Assembly: GCA_902619315.1 (NCBI GenBank)
Contig: CACNDW010000009.1
Location: forward strand, 1-64,000
DNA length: 64,000 bases
Direction: 5' to 3'
DNA from: an uncultured Bacteroidota bacterium
GTDB lineage: Bacteria > Bacteroidota > Bacteroidia > Flavobacteriales > Flavobacteriaceae
Shown: in pieces, positions 8,966 to 21,547 of the stretch
Position numbering within the stretch: the stretch's first letter is position 1
Layout: each line of letters opens with the position of its first letter
Notes under the pieces: generated by a model
What the model saw: only the letters and a program-made list of their open reading frames with translations
What the model was told of the DNA's origin: nothing
Database searches by the model: none
Program-made: the position numbers and the translations under genes

Positions 8966-8968
8966 GAA

Positions 8969-11900
8969 CTATAAATTAATTTCTTCTTCCTTATCAATCA
9001 ATAAGCTGGTATATTCATCCTTTGAACCAACAATAATGTTGTCGTAAGCTCTCAAACCAGTTCCCGCTGGGATTTTGTGTCCAACGATAACATTTTCTTT
9101 GAGTCCTTCAAGGGAGTCAATTTTTCCATTTACGGCTGCCTCATTTAAGACTTTTGTAGTCTCTTGGAAAGAGGCTGCAGATATGAATGATTTTGTCTGA
9201 AGGGAAGCTCTAGTGATCCCCTGAAGTTCAGGAGTAGCGGTAGCAAAAGCAGCGTCACGTGCTACTACTGGAGCTTTATCCTCACGAATTAATAAAGAGT
9301 TTTCATCACGCAATTGGCGAGCAGTTATCATTTGTCCCGCTTTTAAATTTTCGGAGGCACCAACTTCCTCTACGATTTTCTTACCAAATAAATTGTCATT
9401 TTCGATGATGAAATCAGACTTATATACCAACTGGCCCTCTAAAAATATAGAATCTCCAGGATCTTGGATTTTAACCTTACGCATCATCTGACGAACCACT
9501 ACCTCAAAGTGTTTGTCATTAATCTTTACCCCTTGCAATCGATAGACTTCTTGCACCTCATTGACCAAGTATTGCTGAACTGCTGATGGGCCTTTGATCT
9601 TGAGGATATCTGTCGGTGTAATTGATCCATCTGACAAGGGCATTCCTGCTTTTATAAAGTCGTTTTCTTGAACCAAGATCTGATTAGATAATTTGACCAA
9701 GTACTTCTTAATGTTACCAAATTTAGACTCCACAATGATCTCCCGATTTCCTCTTTTGATCTTACCAAAAGAAACCACACCGTCAATCTCAGAGACAACC
9801 GCTGGATTTGAGGGATTTCGTGCTTCAAACAATTCCGTAACCCTTGGAAGACCCCCAGTAATATCTCCAGATTTGGCAGATTTTCTTGGAATTTTGACCA
9901 ATATTTTTCCTTCTTTAATCTTTTCACCGTCATTAACAATCAAATGCGCTCCAACTGGCAAGTTATAAGAGCGTAAGGTCTTTCCATTGTTATCTTTGAT
10001 GTGTAAAGTTGGTATTAATTTTTTATTTCTAGATTCAGAAATCACCTTCTCTTGAAATCCGGTTTGCTCATCAATTTCAACCTGGTAAGTAACCCCCTGC
10101 TCGATATTTTCAAAGCTGATATTTCCAGAAAATTCCGAGACAATTACACCATTAAATGGATCCCATTGACAAATGACATCACCTTTTTTGATTTTTACTC
10201 CATTGTTAATAGAGATTGACGATCCATATGGGATATTATGAACATTGAGTATATTTTTAGTTTTTCTGTCGATCAACTTCAACTCAGTGGTTCTGGATAT
10301 AACAATATTGGCTTCATTACCTTCTGCATCTTCACCCTTAACGGTCTTTAAGTCCTCTATCTCAGCAATTCCATCAAACTTAGCCACTAAGCGGTTTTCC
10401 TCAGAAATATTTCCAGCTACTCCGCCTACGTGGAATGTTCTCAAGGTCAACTGAGTTCCTGGCTCACCAATAGATTGGGCAGCTACAACACCCACTGCTT
10501 CTCCTTTTTGAACCATTTTACCGGTGGAAAGATTTCGACCATAACACTTTGCACAAATACCTTTTAGTGCCTCACAAGTGAGAGGAGATCGAACTTCAAT
10601 ATTGCTGATCGGAGAATTTTCAATGCGTTTTACAATTGATTCAGTAATTTGTTCGCCTGCTTCAACCAGTAATTCGTTTGAATGGGGATCCACAACAGTA
10701 AGTAAAGAAACACGTCCAAGGATACGCTCCCCTAAAGTTTCAACAATTTCCTCGTTTTTCTTCAAAGGCTCAACTCTAATTCCCCTTAGTGTTCCACAAT
10801 CTTCAAGGTTGACGATTACATCCTGAGAAACATCAACCAACCTTCTTGTTAAGTAACCTGCGTCGGCAGTTTTCAATGCTGTATCTGCCAATCCTTTTCG
10901 TGCACCATGAGTTGAAATAAAGTACTCCAGGATGGACAATCCTTCTTTAAAATTTGACAGTATAGGATTTTCAATGATCTCTCCACCACCGACATTAGAT
11001 TTTTTGGGTTTTGCCATCAATCCACGCATTCCGGTCAACTGTCGGATTTGCTCTTTTGATCCTCTAGCTCCTGAATCCAACATCATGTATACAGAGTTAA
11101 AACCTTGTTGGTCTTCACTGATTCTTTTCATGGCCAACTCAGTCAACTTGGCGTTAGTTGAAGTCCAAACGTCAATAACTTGATTATAACGTTCGTTGTT
11201 AGTGATTAATCCCATATTGTAGTTTCCAGAGATGCTATCTACTTGGGTATTAGCGTCCTCGATCATGTCGATTTTTTCTTTTGGTATGATAATGTCTCCT
11301 AAGCTAAAGGACAAACCTCCCTTAAAAGCAAACCCATAACCCATGTTCTTGATTTTGTCCAAAAATTCTGCAGTCTCAGGAACACTTGTTACTTTCAAAA
11401 TTTGACCAATAATCTCTCTCAAGTTCTTCTTGGTTAGTACTTCGTTAAAAAATCCTGCGTTTTCAGGAACAACCTCATTAAATAATATACGTCCAACGGT
11501 AGATTCAATTAATTGATACTCCAACTCACCTTCTTTGTTAAAATCTTTAGTTTTGATTTTGACTATTGCATTTAGATCAACACGCTTTTCGTTATATGCA
11601 ATATGAACCTCTTCAACAGAATAGAAAGTCAAACCCTCACCCTTGACAGAAACTTTCGGGGTTGATTTTTTGGCTTTTGTCATGTAGTAAAGTCCCAAAA
11701 CCATGTCCTGTGAGGGAACCGTGATAGGAGAGCCGTTAGCTGGATTTAGTATATTGTGAGAGGCCAACATTAAAAGTTGTGCTTCTAGAATGGCTTCTGG
11801 CCCTAAGGGTAGATGAACGGCCATTTGATCCCCATCAAAGTCAGCGTTAAAAGCCGTACATACTAATGGGTGTAACTGAATAGCTTTTCCTTCAATCAAC

Positions 11901-13270
11901 TTGGGTTGGAAGGCTTGAATTCCCAAACGGTGTAAAGTAGGGGCCCTGTTCAATAATACAGGATGACCCTTCAATACATTTTCCAATATATCCCAAACCA
12001 CAGGTTCTTTACGATCAATGATTTTTTTGGCAGATTTTACAGTTTTGACTATACCCCTCTCAATCAATTTTCTGATGATAAAAGGCTTGTATAGCTCTGC
12101 AGCCATCCCCTTGGGCAATCCACACTCAAAAAGTCTTAATTCAGGTCCCACAACAATCACAGATCGAGCAGAATAATCTACCCTTTTACCCAACAAATTT
12201 TGACGAAAACGCCCTTGCTTTCCTTTTAATGAATCTGAAAGAGACTTAAGAGGCCGATTGGAATCCGTTTTTACAGCCGAAGATTTTCGGGTATTGTCAA
12301 ACAATGAATCAACAGATTCCTGAAGCATTCGCTTTTCATTTCTTAAAATTACCTCTGGTGCTTTGATTTCAACCAATCGCTTTAAACGGTTGTTTCTGAT
12401 GATAACACGTCTGTACAAATCATTCAAATCTGATGTTGCAAAACGACCACCATCCAGAGGAACTAAAGGTCTCAATTCCGGGGGAATCACAGGTATAACC
12501 TTCATGATCATCCACTGCGGAAGATTTTCCCTTTTTTCATTGGCATCTTTGAAAGCCTCTACAACTTGAAGTCTTTTAAGAGCTTCCGTTTTTCTTTGCT
12601 TAGAAGTTTCAGTATTAGCTTTGTGACGCAATTCGTAGGAAAGTTCCTCAAGATTGATTCTAGACAACAATTCAATCAAGCACTCAGCACCCATTTTAGC
12701 AATAAACTTTTCAGGATCATTGTCATCGAGAAATTGGTTCTCAGGAGGTAATTGCTCTATAACATTAAGGTACTCCTCTTCGGTTAGGAAATCCATTTTT
12801 TGGACTGGTTCTCCCTCATCATTTTTAGTATTACCAGGTTGTATGACCACATAGCGCTCGTAATAGATGATCATGTCCAGTTTCTTAGAAGGAAGACCTA
12901 ACAAATATCCTATTTTATTAGGTAAGGATCTAAAATACCATATATGTGCTACAGGGACTACCAAGTTGATATGTCCAACACGGTCACGCCTTACTTTTTT
13001 TTCAGTCACCTCCACTCCGCATCGGTCACATACAATTCCTTTATATCGAATACGTTTGTATTTACCACAGGCACATTCAAAATCTTTGACAGGTCCAAAG
13101 ATACGCTCACAAAAAAGACCGTCACGTTCGGGTTTGTGGGTTCGATAGTTGATCGTTTCAGGCTTAAGAACTTCTCCTCTTGAACTGCCCAAGATCACCT
13201 CAGGAGAGGACAAACCTATGGTTATGTTATTGAACTTTTTTTGGGTAATGATTTCGTTATTTCTTTGCAT
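8969..13270 (-). CDS. rpoC: DNA-directed RNA polymerase subunit beta'
   Basis: A 1433-residue largest subunit of RNA polymerase. The catalytic Mg-binding loop [12 protein letters not shown] is near residue 475. The N-terminal zinc site is seen in [20 protein letters not shown], and the second zinc site includes [15 protein letters not shown] bridge-helix/trigger-loop region with [16 protein letters not shown] is present. Length is normal for Bacteroidota. It lies 21 bp after rpoB in the same transcript. Confidence 0.98.
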   Translation of the reverse strand: MQRNNEIITQKKFNNITIGLSSPEVILGSSRGEVLKPETINYRTHKPERDGLFCERIFGPVKDFECACGKYKRIRYKGIVCDRCGVEVTEKKVRRDRVGHINLVVPVAHIWYFRSLPNKIGYLLGLPSKKLDMIIYYERYVVIQPGNTKNDEGEPVQKMDFLTEEEYLNVIEQLPPENQFLDDNDPEKFIAKMGAECLIELLSRINLEELSYELRHKANTETSKQRKTEALKRLQVVEAFKDANEKRENLPQWMIMKVIPVIPPELRPLVPLDGGRFATSDLNDLYRRVIIRNNRLKRLVEIKAPEVILRNEKRMLQESVDSLFDNTRKSSAVKTDSNRPLKSLSDSLKGKQGRFRQNLLGKRVDYSARSVIVVGPELRLFECGLPKGMAAELYKPFIIRKLIERGIVKTVKSAKKIIDRKEPVVWDILENVLKGHPVLLNRAPTLHRLGIQAFQPKLIEGKAIQLHPLVCTAFNADFDGDQMAVHLPLGPEAILEAQLLMLASHNILNPANGSPITVPSQDMVLGLYYMTKAKKSTPKVSVKGEGLTFYSVEEVHIAYNEKRVDLNAIVKIKTKDFNKEGELEYQLIESTVGRILFNEVVPENAGFFNEVLTKKNLREIIGQILKVTSVPETAEFLDKIKNMGYGFAFKGGLSFSLGDIIIPKEKIDMIEDANTQVDSISGNYNMGLITNNERYNQVIDVWTSTNAKLTELAMKRISEDQQGFNSVYMMLDSGARGSKEQIRQLTGMRGLMAKPKKSNVGGGEIIENPILSNFKEGLSILEYFISTHGARKGLADTALKTADAGYLTRRLVDVSQDVIVNLEDCGTLRGIRVEPLKKNEEIVETLGERILGRVSLLTVVDPHSNELLVEAGEQITESIVKRIENSPISNIEVRSPLTCEALKGICAKCYGRNLSTGKMVQKGEAVGVVAAQSIGEPGTQLTLRTFHVGGVAGNISEENRLVAKFDGIAEIEDLKTVKGEDAEGNEANIVISRTTELKLIDRKTKNILNVHNIPYGSSISINNGVKIKKGDVICQWDPFNGVIVSEFSGNISFENIEQGVTYQVEIDEQTGFQEKVISESRNKKLIPTLHIKDNNGKTLRSYNLPVGAHLIVNDGEKIKEGKILVKIPRKSAKSGDITGGLPRVTELFEARNPSNPAVVSEIDGVVSFGKIKRGNREIIVESKFGNIKKYLVKLSNQILVQENDFIKAGMPLSDGSITPTDILKIKGPSAVQQYLVNEVQEVYRLQGVKINDKHFEVVVRQMMRKVKIQDPGDSIFLEGQLVYKSDFIIENDNLFGKKIVEEVGASENLKAGQMITARQLRDENSLLIREDKAPVVARDAAFATATPELQGITRASLQTKSFISAASFQETTKVLNEAAVNGKIDSLEGLKENVIVGHKIPAGTGLRAYDNIIVGSKDEYTSLLIDKEEEINL

Positions 13271-13291
13271 AACTCTTTAGCAATATTTTAA

Positions 13292-16200
13292 TTATTCTTC
13301 TAATCTGATATCTAATCCTAATCCTTTTAATTCATGCATCAATACGTTGAAAGATTCTGGTAATCCAGGCTCTGGAAGGGTGTCTCCTTTCACAATTGAT
13401 TCATAGGTTTTGGCACGGCCAATTACATCGTCTGACTTTACGGTTAATATCTCCTGCAAAGTACTGGAAGCACCATAAGCTTCCAATGCCCAAACCTCCA
13501 TCTCACCAAATCGTTGACCTCCAAATTGGGCTTTTCCTCCCAAAGGTTGTTGAGTGATTAAGGAGTAGGGTCCGATGGATCTTGAGTGCATTTTATCATC
13601 AACCATATGTCCAAGTTTCAACATATAAATCACCCCCACGGTAGCAGGTTGGTCAAAACGTTCTCCTGTTCCTCCATCGTAAAGATATGTATGACCGTAG
13701 AGTGGAATACCTGCGCTATCGGTCAATTCGTTAATCTGGTCAATGGTAGCTCCGTCGAAAATTGGTGTAGCATATTTTTGACCCAAATTAAGCCCAGCCC
13801 AGCCTAAAACAGTTTCATATATCTGACCTATATTCATTCTCGAAGGAACGCCAAGTGGATTCAATACGATATCAACTGGAGTTCCGTCCTCCAGAAAAGG
13901 CATTTCTTCTTCACGTACAATTCGAGCAACAATACCTTTATTACCATGACGTCCCGCCATTTTATCCCCAACCTTTAGCTTACGCTTTTTAGCGATATAA
14001 ACCTTAGCCAATTTTTTAACACCAGCAGGCAATTCATCTCCGACACTAATGGTGAATTTTTCTCTTCTTAGAGAACCTTGAAGGTCATTTTCTTTGATCT
14101 TGTAATTATGAATCAAATCTGCAATAAGTTTGTTTGTCTTATCGTTTGTGGTCCATATCCCTTTGGTCAAGTGAGTGTAATCATCTACAGCGGTTAACAT
14201 TTTGAGGGTATATTTTTTCCCTTTAGGTAGGATTTCCTCTCCAAGATCATTTTGCACACCTTGACAAGTCTTTCCATTAACAATGTTGAAGAGCTTTTCT
14301 ATCAGGATGCCTTTTAATTCCTCAAGTTTGAGATCAAACTTGTCCTCTAATAATTCGAGTTCCTGCTTATCCTGATTTCTCTTCCTTTTGTCTTTTACCG
14401 ACCTGGTAAACAATTTTTTATCGATAACTACACCTCTAAGGGATGGTGGTGCTTTGAGTGATGCATCTTTTACATCTCCAGCTTTATCTCCAAAAATTGC
14501 TCGCAAAAGCTTTTCCTCAGGAGAAGGATCAGACTCCCCTTTAGGAGTTATTTTTCCAATAAGAATATCTCCTGGATTAACCTCTGCACCGATACGTATC
14601 ATTCCATTTTCATCCAGATCTTTAGTAGCTTCCTCACTGATGTTTGGGATGTCATCTGTTAATTCCTCTGTTCCTAGTTTAGTATCTCTTACATCAATTG
14701 AATATTCGTCAATATGAATAGAAGTAAATATATCTTGTCGAACTACACGCTCAGAGATCACAATGGCGTCTTCAAAATTATATCCTTTCCAAGGCATAAA
14801 AGCCACTTTCATATTTCTCCCCAAGGCCAACTCCCCTTTTTGAGTAGCATAGCCTTCAGAAAGTACCTGACCTTTGGCAACTCTATCTCCTTTTTTGACG
14901 ATTGGTTTGAGGTTAATACAAGTACCCTGGTTAGTCTTTCTAAATTTGATCAGTTCATAGGTCTTGGTATCTCCATCAAAGGTAACGAGATTTTGACTCT
15001 CTGTCATATCATATTTTATGGTGATTTTATTTGCATCAACATACTCTACCACCCCTTCACCTTCTGCATTGATCAATACCCTGGAGTCAGAGGCAACTTG
15101 TCTTTCCAATCCGGTTCCAACAATGGGAGACTCGGGACGTAAAAGCGGAACAGCTTGCCGCATCATATTAGATCCCATTAAAGCTCTGTTGGCATCATCA
15201 TGCTCCAAGAATGGGATCAAAGAGGCAGAGATAGAGGCAATTTGGTTAGGGGAAACATCCGTGTAGGTAATTTCGTTGGGTGTTACAACTGGAAAATCCG
15301 CTTGATCCCTAGCAATTACTTTTTCAGAAGTAATTTTTCCAGCATTATCGTATGGGATATTAGCTTGGGCGATTAATTGATTTTCCTCTTCTTCTGCACT
15401 AAGATAGATGGTGTTATCCAAATCTATTTTCCCATCGTTGACCTTACGGTAAGGAGTTTCTATAAATCCAAGATTGTTTACTTTGGCATAGACTCCCAAG
15501 GAGGAAATCAATCCAATATTAGGCCCTTCAGGGGTTTCAATAGGACAAAGTCTTCCATAGTGAGTATAATGAACATCACGCACCTCAAATCCAGCGCGTT
15601 CTCTGGAGAGACCACCAGGGCCTAGGGCTGATAGTCTTCTTTTGTGAGTAATCTCAGCTAGAGGATTGGTTTGATCCATAAACTGCGATAACTGGTTGGT
15701 TCCAAAAAAAGTGTTGATCACCGAGGAGAGGGTTTTGGCATTGATCAAATCAATTGGAGTAAAGACTTCATTATCTCTTACATTCATTCGTTCGCGTATT
15801 GTTCTAGCCATTCTAGCCAATCCAACTCCAAACTGAGATGAGAGTTGCTCTCCAACAGTTCTTACCCTTCTATTGGAAAGGTGATCAATATCATCAATTT
15901 CTGCTTTAGAATTAATCAACTCGATCAAGTACTTCACAATGGTTATAATGTCTACTTTAGTCAAGACCTGCTTGTCCATCTCGACTTCAAGGTTGAGTTT
16001 TTTGTTCATTCGGTAACGGCCAACCTCGCCTAGATTGTATCTCTGATCGGAAAAGAAAAGCTTATCAATAATACCACGAGCAGTATCTTCGTCAGGCGGC
16101 TCGGCATTTCTTAACTGTCGATAAATATGCTCTACAGCCTCTTTTTCAGAGTTTGTAGGATCTTTTTGCAATGTGTTATGAATGATCGCAAAATCAGACA

Positions 16201-17104
16201 TATGAGCATCCTCTTTGTGTAATAGTATGGTTTTCACATCTGCTTCAAGGATCATTTCGATATGCTCTTTTTCAAGTAGAGTATCACGATCTATTATGAT
16301 TTCATTACGCTCAATAGAAATCACTTCACCTGTATCCTCATCAACAAAATCCTCATGCCATGTTTTCAAAACACGTGCAGCAAGTTTACGGTCAAGAACT
16401 TTCTTCAACCCGGTTTTGGAAACTTTAACCTCTTCTGCTAGATCGAAAATTTGTAAAATATCCTTATCGCTTTCGTAACCAATAGCCCTAAAGAGAGTAG
16501 TTACAGGTAATTTTTTCTTTCTATCAATGTAGGCATACATCACACTGTTAATATCAGTAGCAAATTCAATCCATGAGCCCTTAAACGGAATAACTCTTGC
16601 AGAGTAGAGTTTCGTTCCATTGGCATGGTAAGACTGACCGAAAAAGACACCTGGGGAGCGGTGTAATTGAGAAACTACAATGCGCTCTGCTCCATTAATA
16701 ACAAAAGTTCCACTAGGGGTCATGTAAGGTATAGTACCCAAAAAAACATCTTGAACAATAGTTTCAAAATCCTCGTGTTCGGGATCGGTACAAAAGAGTT
16801 TTAGTCTAGCTTTTAGCGGGACAGAATAAGTCAAGCCCCTTTCAATACATTCTTGGATCGAGTAACGAGGTGGGTCAACGAAGTAGTCAATAAATTCTAA
16901 TACAAACTGGTTTCTTGTATCCGTGATCGGAAAATTTTCTTTGAAAGTATTAAATAGTCCTTCTTCAATTCTTTCGTCAGATTTGGTTTCCAACTGGAAA
17001 AAATCTTGGAAAGATTTGATTTGAATATCAAGGAAATCTGGGTATTTGGGGGAATCTTTTGCGGCTGCAAAATTGACTCGAGTGGAGGATTGTGTATTCG
17101 GCAT
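13292..17104 (-). CDS. rpoB: DNA-directed RNA polymerase subunit beta
   Basis: A 1270-residue second-largest RNA polymerase subunit. The rifampicin-binding cluster reads [18 protein letters not shown] followed by LSALGPGGL, with the Asp, His and Ser that give sensitivity in E. coli all unchanged, so no target-site rifampicin resistance is expected. The conserved [12 protein letters not shown] and [20 protein letters not shown] segments are complete. It follows rplL after 123 bp that hold a hairpin with a short T-run. Confidence 0.98.
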   Translation of the reverse strand: MPNTQSSTRVNFAAAKDSPKYPDFLDIQIKSFQDFFQLETKSDERIEEGLFNTFKENFPITDTRNQFVLEFIDYFVDPPRYSIQECIERGLTYSVPLKARLKLFCTDPEHEDFETIVQDVFLGTIPYMTPSGTFVINGAERIVVSQLHRSPGVFFGQSYHANGTKLYSARVIPFKGSWIEFATDINSVMYAYIDRKKKLPVTTLFRAIGYESDKDILQIFDLAEEVKVSKTGLKKVLDRKLAARVLKTWHEDFVDEDTGEVISIERNEIIIDRDTLLEKEHIEMILEADVKTILLHKEDAHMSDFAIIHNTLQKDPTNSEKEAVEHIYRQLRNAEPPDEDTARGIIDKLFFSDQRYNLGEVGRYRMNKKLNLEVEMDKQVLTKVDIITIVKYLIELINSKAEIDDIDHLSNRRVRTVGEQLSSQFGVGLARMARTIRERMNVRDNEVFTPIDLINAKTLSSVINTFFGTNQLSQFMDQTNPLAEITHKRRLSALGPGGLSRERAGFEVRDVHYTHYGRLCPIETPEGPNIGLISSLGVYAKVNNLGFIETPYRKVNDGKIDLDNTIYLSAEEEENQLIAQANIPYDNAGKITSEKVIARDQADFPVVTPNEITYTDVSPNQIASISASLIPFLEHDDANRALMGSNMMRQAVPLLRPESPIVGTGLERQVASDSRVLINAEGEGVVEYVDANKITIKYDMTESQNLVTFDGDTKTYELIKFRKTNQGTCINLKPIVKKGDRVAKGQVLSEGYATQKGELALGRNMKVAFMPWKGYNFEDAIVISERVVRQDIFTSIHIDEYSIDVRDTKLGTEELTDDIPNISEEATKDLDENGMIRIGAEVNPGDILIGKITPKGESDPSPEEKLLRAIFGDKAGDVKDASLKAPPSLRGVVIDKKLFTRSVKDKRKRNQDKQELELLEDKFDLKLEELKGILIEKLFNIVNGKTCQGVQNDLGEEILPKGKKYTLKMLTAVDDYTHLTKGIWTTNDKTNKLIADLIHNYKIKENDLQGSLRREKFTISVGDELPAGVKKLAKVYIAKKRKLKVGDKMAGRHGNKGIVARIVREEEMPFLEDGTPVDIVLNPLGVPSRMNIGQIYETVLGWAGLNLGQKYATPIFDGATIDQINELTDSAGIPLYGHTYLYDGGTGERFDQPATVGVIYMLKLGHMVDDKMHSRSIGPYSLITQQPLGGKAQFGGQRFGEMEVWALEAYGASSTLQEILTVKSDDVIGRAKTYESIVKGDTLPEPGLPESFNVLMHELKGLGLDIRLEE

Positions 17105-17163
17105 CTACTTTAATTTATTAATATCCAATAATTGAGTTTAAAACCTAGGGGCATTATGAAACA

Positions 17164-17206
17164 GAAAAATGGTCTAGACTAATGGAGTTTGTCAAAAGTC
17201 TAAACC
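17164..17206 (-). terminator. Putative attenuator hairpin between rplL and rpoB
   Basis: On the minus strand a 10-bp stem, GGTTTAGACT (17206-17197) pairing with AGTCTAGACC (17180-17171) with one G-U pair, has a 16-nt loop and is followed by A and five T. It sits midway between rplL and rpoB. The stem is AT-rich and the T-run short, so partial termination is more likely than full. E. coli has a partial terminator at the same place; homology is not implied. Confidence 0.5.
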
Positions 17207-17227
17207 TTATTCCTAGTGAGATAAGAA

Positions 17228-17608
17228 CTATTTAAGTTCGACCTCAGCTCCAGCTTCTTCAAGCGACTTTTTAAGTCCTTCAGCTTCGTCTTTGGAAACT
17301 GCTTCCTTAATATTACTTGGTGCATTATCGACTAAATCTTTGGCTTCTTTCAAGCCAAGGCCAGTCAATTCTTTAACCAATTTAACAACTGCAAGTTTTG
17401 ATCCACCAGCAGCGGTTAGTACTACATCGAATTCTGATTTTTCCTCTGCAGCGGCTTCTCCACCACCAGCAGCAGCTCCACCTGCAACAGCCACAGCTGC
17501 TGCAGCAGGCTCGATCCCGTACTCATCTTTTAAAATATCGGCTAATTCATTAACTTCCTTTACCGTCAAATTAACCAGTTGTTCTGCGAATTCTTTTAAA
17601 TCTGCCAT
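17228..17608 (-). CDS. rplL: 50S ribosomal protein L7/L12 (bL12)
   Basis: A 126-residue stalk protein that recruits translational GTPases to the ribosome. It has an N-terminal dimerisation helix, an Ala/Gly-rich hinge (about residues 33-55), and the C-terminal factor-binding domain with [20 protein letters not shown]. It is co-transcribed after rplJ, and four copies per L10 are expected from family knowledge. An rplL-rpoB hairpin follows. Confidence 0.97.
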   Translation of the reverse strand: MADLKEFAEQLVNLTVKEVNELADILKDEYGIEPAAAAVAVAGGAAAGGGEAAAEEKSEFDVVLTAAGGSKLAVVKLVKELTGLGLKEAKDLVDNAPSNIKEAVSKDEAEGLKKSLEEAGAEVELK

Positions 17609-17672
17609 TTTTCTATTTGAATTTTCTTGTTTTAAATAATTATAAATTTTGAATGTCTATTCATTTTAACGA

Positions 17673-18188
17673 TTACCGCTCTGATAATGTTTTAAGTATT
17701 CCTGAAATATTAGATCTACCCGATTGAAGTGATGAAATAACATTTTTGGCGGGAGATTGAAGTAATGTAATCACTTCTCCTATCAACTCTTCTTTTGACT
17801 TGATGGATTCCAATACATCAATTTGATCGTCGCCTATGTAAATGGCCTCTTCAATGTAGGCACCTTTCAATAAAGGTTTTTCTGATTTTTTTCGGAAATT
17901 TTTTATCAACTTGGCTGGAGTGTTACCCACATCTGAGAACATCAAAGAGGTATTGCCTTTCAATACTTCTTTTAGGTTTCCAAAATCTTTGTCAGAGGCC
18001 TCCATAGCTTTCTCCAATAGAGTATTCTTGACAACAGACAATTTAATATTTGAATTAAAACATGCCCTGCGCAATGCAGTAGTTTGAACTGCATCGAGAC
18101 CTGCAATATCGGTCAAATAAAGATTTTTTACCGAGGATAACTTATCAGTTAAATCTTGAATTTCTTGTACTTTTTGCTCTTTTGTCAT
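17673..18188 (-). CDS. rplJ: 50S ribosomal protein L10 (uL10)
   Basis: A 171-residue base of the L12 stalk. The N-terminal RNA-binding half (VKNTLLEKAM, TSLMFSDVGNTPAKLIK) and the C-terminal helix that carries L12 dimers are present. It lies 16 bp after rplA. In many bacteria L10 with L12 represses its own mRNA; no leader structure could be assigned here by eye. Confidence 0.96.
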   Translation of the reverse strand: MTKEQKVQEIQDLTDKLSSVKNLYLTDIAGLDAVQTTALRRACFNSNIKLSVVKNTLLEKAMEASDKDFGNLKEVLKGNTSLMFSDVGNTPAKLIKNFRKKSEKPLLKGAYIEEAIYIGDDQIDVLESIKSKEELIGEVITLLQSPAKNVISSLQSGRSNISGILKTLSER

Positions 18189-18204
18189 TCCTTAAATTTT
18201 AAGG

Positions 18205-18894
18205 CTAAGCCAATTTAGTTTCAATGCCAATTCCCGGACTCATGGAACTGGACATGGAAATACTTTTAATATAAGTTCCTTTGATCGTAGTAGGTTTTAA
18301 CTTGTGAATCGTCTTGAGTAACTCATTGGCATTTTCTTCGATCTTTTTCGGTTCGAAGGATACTTTACCAATTGAAGCGTGAACGATCCCATTTTTGTCC
18401 ACTTTAAAATCAATTTTTCCTCCTTTAACATCAGAGACCGCCTTTTTGATATCCATAGTTACTGTTCCTGTTTTAGGATTAGGCATTAAACCTCGTGGAC
18501 CTAAAACACGACCCAGAGGACCTAATTTACCCATTACACTTGGCATAGTTACAATCACATCAACATCTGTCCAGCCATCTTTTATTTTTTGAAGGTACTC
18601 ATCTAAGCCAATGAAATCAGCACCCGCCTCTTTTGCTTCTGCTTCTTTGTCCGGCGTAACCAAGGCTAAAACCCTGAGGGTTTTCCCCGTACCGTGGGGA
18701 AGCGTAACTACACCTCGAACCATTTGGTTGGCCTTTTTGGGATCTACGCCCAAGCGAATGGCCAGGTCTACTGATGCATCGAATTTTGTGGTGGTCACAT
18801 CTTTGACTAAAGAAGAAGCATCTGCTACAGAGTACAAAGATTTAATATCAACTTTGGCTCTGGCTTCTTTTTGTTTTTTTGATAATCTTGCCAT
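18205..18894 (-). CDS. rplA: 50S ribosomal protein L1 (uL1)
   Basis: A 229-residue ribosomal protein of the L1 stalk near the E site. Conserved segments: [34 protein letters not shown], and the C-terminal [20 protein letters not shown]. It is placed 9 bp after rplK. L1 of other bacteria also represses the rplK-rplA message. Confidence 0.97.
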   Translation of the reverse strand: MARLSKKQKEARAKVDIKSLYSVADASSLVKDVTTTKFDASVDLAIRLGVDPKKANQMVRGVVTLPHGTGKTLRVLALVTPDKEAEAKEAGADFIGLDEYLQKIKDGWTDVDVIVTMPSVMGKLGPLGRVLGPRGLMPNPKTGTVTMDIKKAVSDVKGGKIDFKVDKNGIVHASIGKVSFEPKKIEENANELLKTIHKLKPTTIKGTYIKSISMSSSMSPGIGIETKLA

Positions 18895-18903
18895 AACAAA
18901 TTT

Positions 18904-19347
18904 TTAAGAGTTAGAGGGAAATTCACCTTTCACAGTGAATCCCATCGAACGGGCAGTTCCGGCTACCATTTTCATTGCTGATTCTATGTTAAATGCATTT
19001 AAATCTTGCATTTTATCCTCAGCAATAGTTTTGACTTGATCCCAAGTAACCGATGCTACTTTGGTTCTATTAGGCTCCCCAGAACCCTTTTTAGTTTTGG
19101 CTGCTTCCATCAATTGAACGGCCGCCGGAGGTGTCTTTATTACAAATTCAAACGATTTGTCTTTGTAAACAGAAATAACAACCGGTAATACTTTTCCGGG
19201 TTTATCTTGGGTACGAGCATTGAATTGCTTGCAAAACTCCATGATATTAACTCCTGCAGCACCTAGCGCGGGTCCTACCGGTGGCGACGGATTCGCAGCA
19301 CCTCCCCGAACTTGAAGTTTAAGAACTTTATCTATTTCTTTTGCCAT
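18904..19347 (-). CDS. rplK: 50S ribosomal protein L11 (uL11)
   Basis: A 147-residue protein of the GTPase-associated centre. The N-terminal Pro-rich domain ([20 protein letters not shown]) and the C-terminal 23S rRNA-binding domain ending in [12 protein letters not shown] are typical. It follows nusG after 63 bp in the same transcript. Confidence 0.97.
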   Translation of the reverse strand: MAKEIDKVLKLQVRGGAANPSPPVGPALGAAGVNIMEFCKQFNARTQDKPGKVLPVVISVYKDKSFEFVIKTPPAAVQLMEAAKTKKGSGEPNRTKVASVTWDQVKTIAEDKMQDLNAFNIESAMKMVAGTARSMGFTVKGEFPSNS

Positions 19348-19410
19348 TATTTAATAATTAACGTTGTTGAAGTTTCAATTGGAAGCTAAAACTCCACATA
19401 TAAGTAACAT

Positions 19411-19962
19411 TTATAATTTTTCTACTTGCATATAACTCAATTCCAAAGGTGTCTTTCGACCAAAAATCTTAACCATCACCTCAAGTTTTCTCTTCTCCTC
19501 ATTCACCTTTTCAATAGACCCATTGAAGCCGTTGAAAGGTCCGTCGATCACCTTCACATTCTCACCTCTGGTAAAAGGTATTGCTATGTGTTCTGTTGTC
19601 ATTGTCAACTCATCTACTTTACCTAACATCCTGTTAACCTCTGAAGTTCTAAGTGGTACTGGTTCTCCTCCTTTGGTCTCTCCAAGGAACCCAATAACAT
19701 TGGTTACAGATTTGATGATGTGGGGGATTTCTCCAGTCAAATTAGCTTTAATCATGATATAACCTGGGAAGTACACTTTCTCTTTATTGATCTTTTTTCC
19801 ATTCCGAATTTGGACCACTTTCTCCATGGGAACTAAAATATCTTCCACCTGATTTGCATAACCCAAGCGGGAAATTTCACTCACTATGTAGTCTTTAATT
19901 TTAGCCTCTTGTCCACTAACGGCTCTAACTACATACCAATTTTTTGTAACAACCTCAGCCAT
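19411..19962 (-). CDS. nusG: Transcription termination/antitermination factor NusG
   Basis: A 183-residue elongation factor that binds the RNA polymerase clamp. The N-terminal NGN domain begins NWYVVRAVSGQEAKIKDYI, with the YFPGYIMIK segment. The C-terminal KOW domain has GENVKVIDGPFNGFNGSIE. It starts 5 bp after the secE stop, so the two are coupled. Confidence 0.97.
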   Translation of the reverse strand: MAEVVTKNWYVVRAVSGQEAKIKDYIVSEISRLGYANQVEDILVPMEKVVQIRNGKKINKEKVYFPGYIMIKANLTGEIPHIIKSVTNVIGFLGETKGGEPVPLRTSEVNRMLGKVDELTMTTEHIAIPFTRGENVKVIDGPFNGFNGSIEKVNEEKRKLEVMVKIFGRKTPLELSYMQVEKL

Positions 19963-19967
19963 ACTTA

Positions 19968-20162
19968 TCAGTTAATTAATTGAAAATAAAATCCTACAAC
20001 TTCTGAGAGTACTGTGTCTGCTCCCCATATTGCCAGTGAAAAAATCACAGAGAAAACTAAAACAACTACGACCAATCGTTGAAGTTCTGCACGAGGTGTC
20101 CAAGAAACATTGTTTTTCAGTTCTTCAAACGAATCTCTAATGTAGTTGATAATTGCTGACAT
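19968..20162 (-). CDS. secE: Preprotein translocase subunit SecE
   Basis: A 64-residue single-pass membrane subunit of the SecYEG channel: a short amphipathic head (IRDSFEELKNNVSWTPRAEL) and one transmembrane helix (about residues 30-55). A longer open frame runs upstream but through the tRNA-Trp gene, so ATG 20162 is the true start. It is co-oriented with nusG downstream. Confidence 0.93.
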   Translation of the reverse strand: MSAIINYIRDSFEELKNNVSWTPRAELQRLVVVVLVFSVIFSLAIWGADTVLSEVVGFYFQLIN

Positions 20163-20179
20163 ACTAAATGTTAACTTTG

Positions 20180-20252
20180 CACGGGTTGAGAGGCTCGAAC
20201 TCCCGACACCTGGTTTTGGAGACCAGTGCTCTACCAACTGAGCTAAACCCGT
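20180..20252 (-). tRNA. tRNA-Trp (CCA)
   Basis: A 73-nt cloverleaf on the minus strand. The acceptor ACGGGTT pairs with AACCCGT and G is the discriminator. The D-arm is TAGCTCAGTTGGTAGAGC, the anticodon loop has CCA in a CTGGT-type stem, and the T-arm has GTTCGAGCC. The CCA end is not encoded. It lies between tuf and secE, probably in one transcript. Confidence 0.95.
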
Positions 20253-20318
20253 TTTTATTTGACACAAAAGGCGTCCACCATAGGCAGACACCTCAGGGTC
20301 ATGCTAAAAACTTTTTGT

Positions 20319-21506
20319 TTAGTCTAAAATCTCAGTAACCTGACCTGCTCCAACAGTTCTTCCCCCTTCACGAATGGCAAACCTAAGACCTACGTTTAAT
20401 GCAATAGGCTGGATTAAATCAACTGTTATAGTTAGGTTGTCACCGGGCATTACCATCTCAACTCCGTTTGGTAATACAATGTTTCCTGTAACGTCAGTAG
20501 TTCTTACATAAAACTGCGGACGATAGTTATTGTGAAAAGGTGTATGACGTCCACCTTCTTCTTTTTTCAATATATATACTTCTGCTTTAAATTTGGCATG
20601 AGGGGTAACAGAACCAGGCTTACAAATAACCATACCTCTTTTGATATCAGTTTTTTCAATGCCTCTTAGAAGAATACCTACGTTATCACCTGCTTCTCCT
20701 CGGTCTAAAATTTTTCTAAACATTTCTACACCCGTTACAGTAGACTTCATTTTTTCAGCTCCCATTCCAATTATATCTACTTCATCAGCTGTGTTGGCAA
20801 CTCCAGTTTCGATTCTTCCAGTGGCAACAGTACCACGTCCGGTAATAGAGAAAACGTCTTCCACTGGCATTAAGAAATCTTTATCAACGTCACGCTTAGG
20901 TAATTCGATCCACCCATCAACTTCCTCCATTAATTTAAGAACAGTATCTACCCACTTTTGCTCTCCGTTTAAAGCACCAAGAGCAGAGCCAAGAATAACA
21001 GGGGTATTATCGCCGTCATAATCATAAAAAGAAAGTAATTCTCGTACTTCCATCTCAACTAACTCTAGAAGCTCTTCATCATCCACCATATCAGCTTTAT
21101 TCAAGAATACAACAATTCTAGGGACACCAACCTGTCTCCCCAACAGAATGTGCTCACGGGTTTGAGGCATGGGTCCATCAGTTGCAGCAACCACAAGGAT
21201 TGCACCATCCATTTGAGCAGCACCAGTAACCATATTCTTTACATAGTCTGCGTGACCAGGACAATCGACGTGAGCATAGTGGCGCTCGTTAGTAGCATAT
21301 TCAACATGGGAGGTATTAATTGTTATACCACGCTCCTTTTCTTCGGGTGCGTTATCAATTTGATCAAAGCTTTTTGCTTCTGAAAATCCAGCGTCAGCAA
21401 GTACTTTTGTAATTGCAGCTGTTAGTGTTGTTTTACCGTGATCCACGTGACCGATAGTTCCAATGTTTAAATGGGGTTTCGACCGATCAAAATTTTCTTT
21501 TGCCAT
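20319..21506 (-). CDS. tuf: Elongation factor Tu
   Basis: A 395-residue GTPase that brings aminoacyl-tRNA to the ribosome. G1 is GHVDHGKT (residues 19-26), G3 [12 protein letters not shown]4 NKAD. Domains 2 and 3 are complete, ending in [13 protein letters not shown]. There is no Shine-Dalgarno before the ATG, as usual for the phylum. It heads the tuf-tRNA-Trp-secE-nusG-rplKAJL-rpoBC block. It is the only tuf in the window. Confidence 0.98.
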   Translation of the reverse strand: MAKENFDRSKPHLNIGTIGHVDHGKTTLTAAITKVLADAGFSEAKSFDQIDNAPEEKERGITINTSHVEYATNERHYAHVDCPGHADYVKNMVTGAAQMDGAILVVAATDGPMPQTREHILLGRQVGVPRIVVFLNKADMVDDEELLELVEMEVRELLSFYDYDGDNTPVILGSALGALNGEQKWVDTVLKLMEEVDGWIELPKRDVDKDFLMPVEDVFSITGRGTVATGRIETGVANTADEVDIIGMGAEKMKSTVTGVEMFRKILDRGEAGDNVGILLRGIEKTDIKRGMVICKPGSVTPHAKFKAEVYILKKEEGGRHTPFHNNYRPQFYVRTTDVTGNIVLPNGVEMVMPGDNLTITVDLIQPIALNVGLRFAIREGGRTVGAGQVTEILD

Positions 21507-21539
21507 AATTTATGTTGTATGTATATTGTTAAGCGGGTG

Positions 21540-21547
21540 CAAATTTA
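21540..21547 (-). promoter_or_regulatory. -7 box of the tuf promoter
   Basis: TAAATTTG on the minus strand matches TAnnTTTG and is followed by C, 33 bp before the tuf ATG. The -33 position holds no clean TTG. Confidence 0.5.

Noticed and set aside
20160..20291. Longer secE frame reaching 20291
   Set aside because: The extension runs through the tRNA-Trp gene; the ATG at 20162 gives a normal 64-residue SecE.
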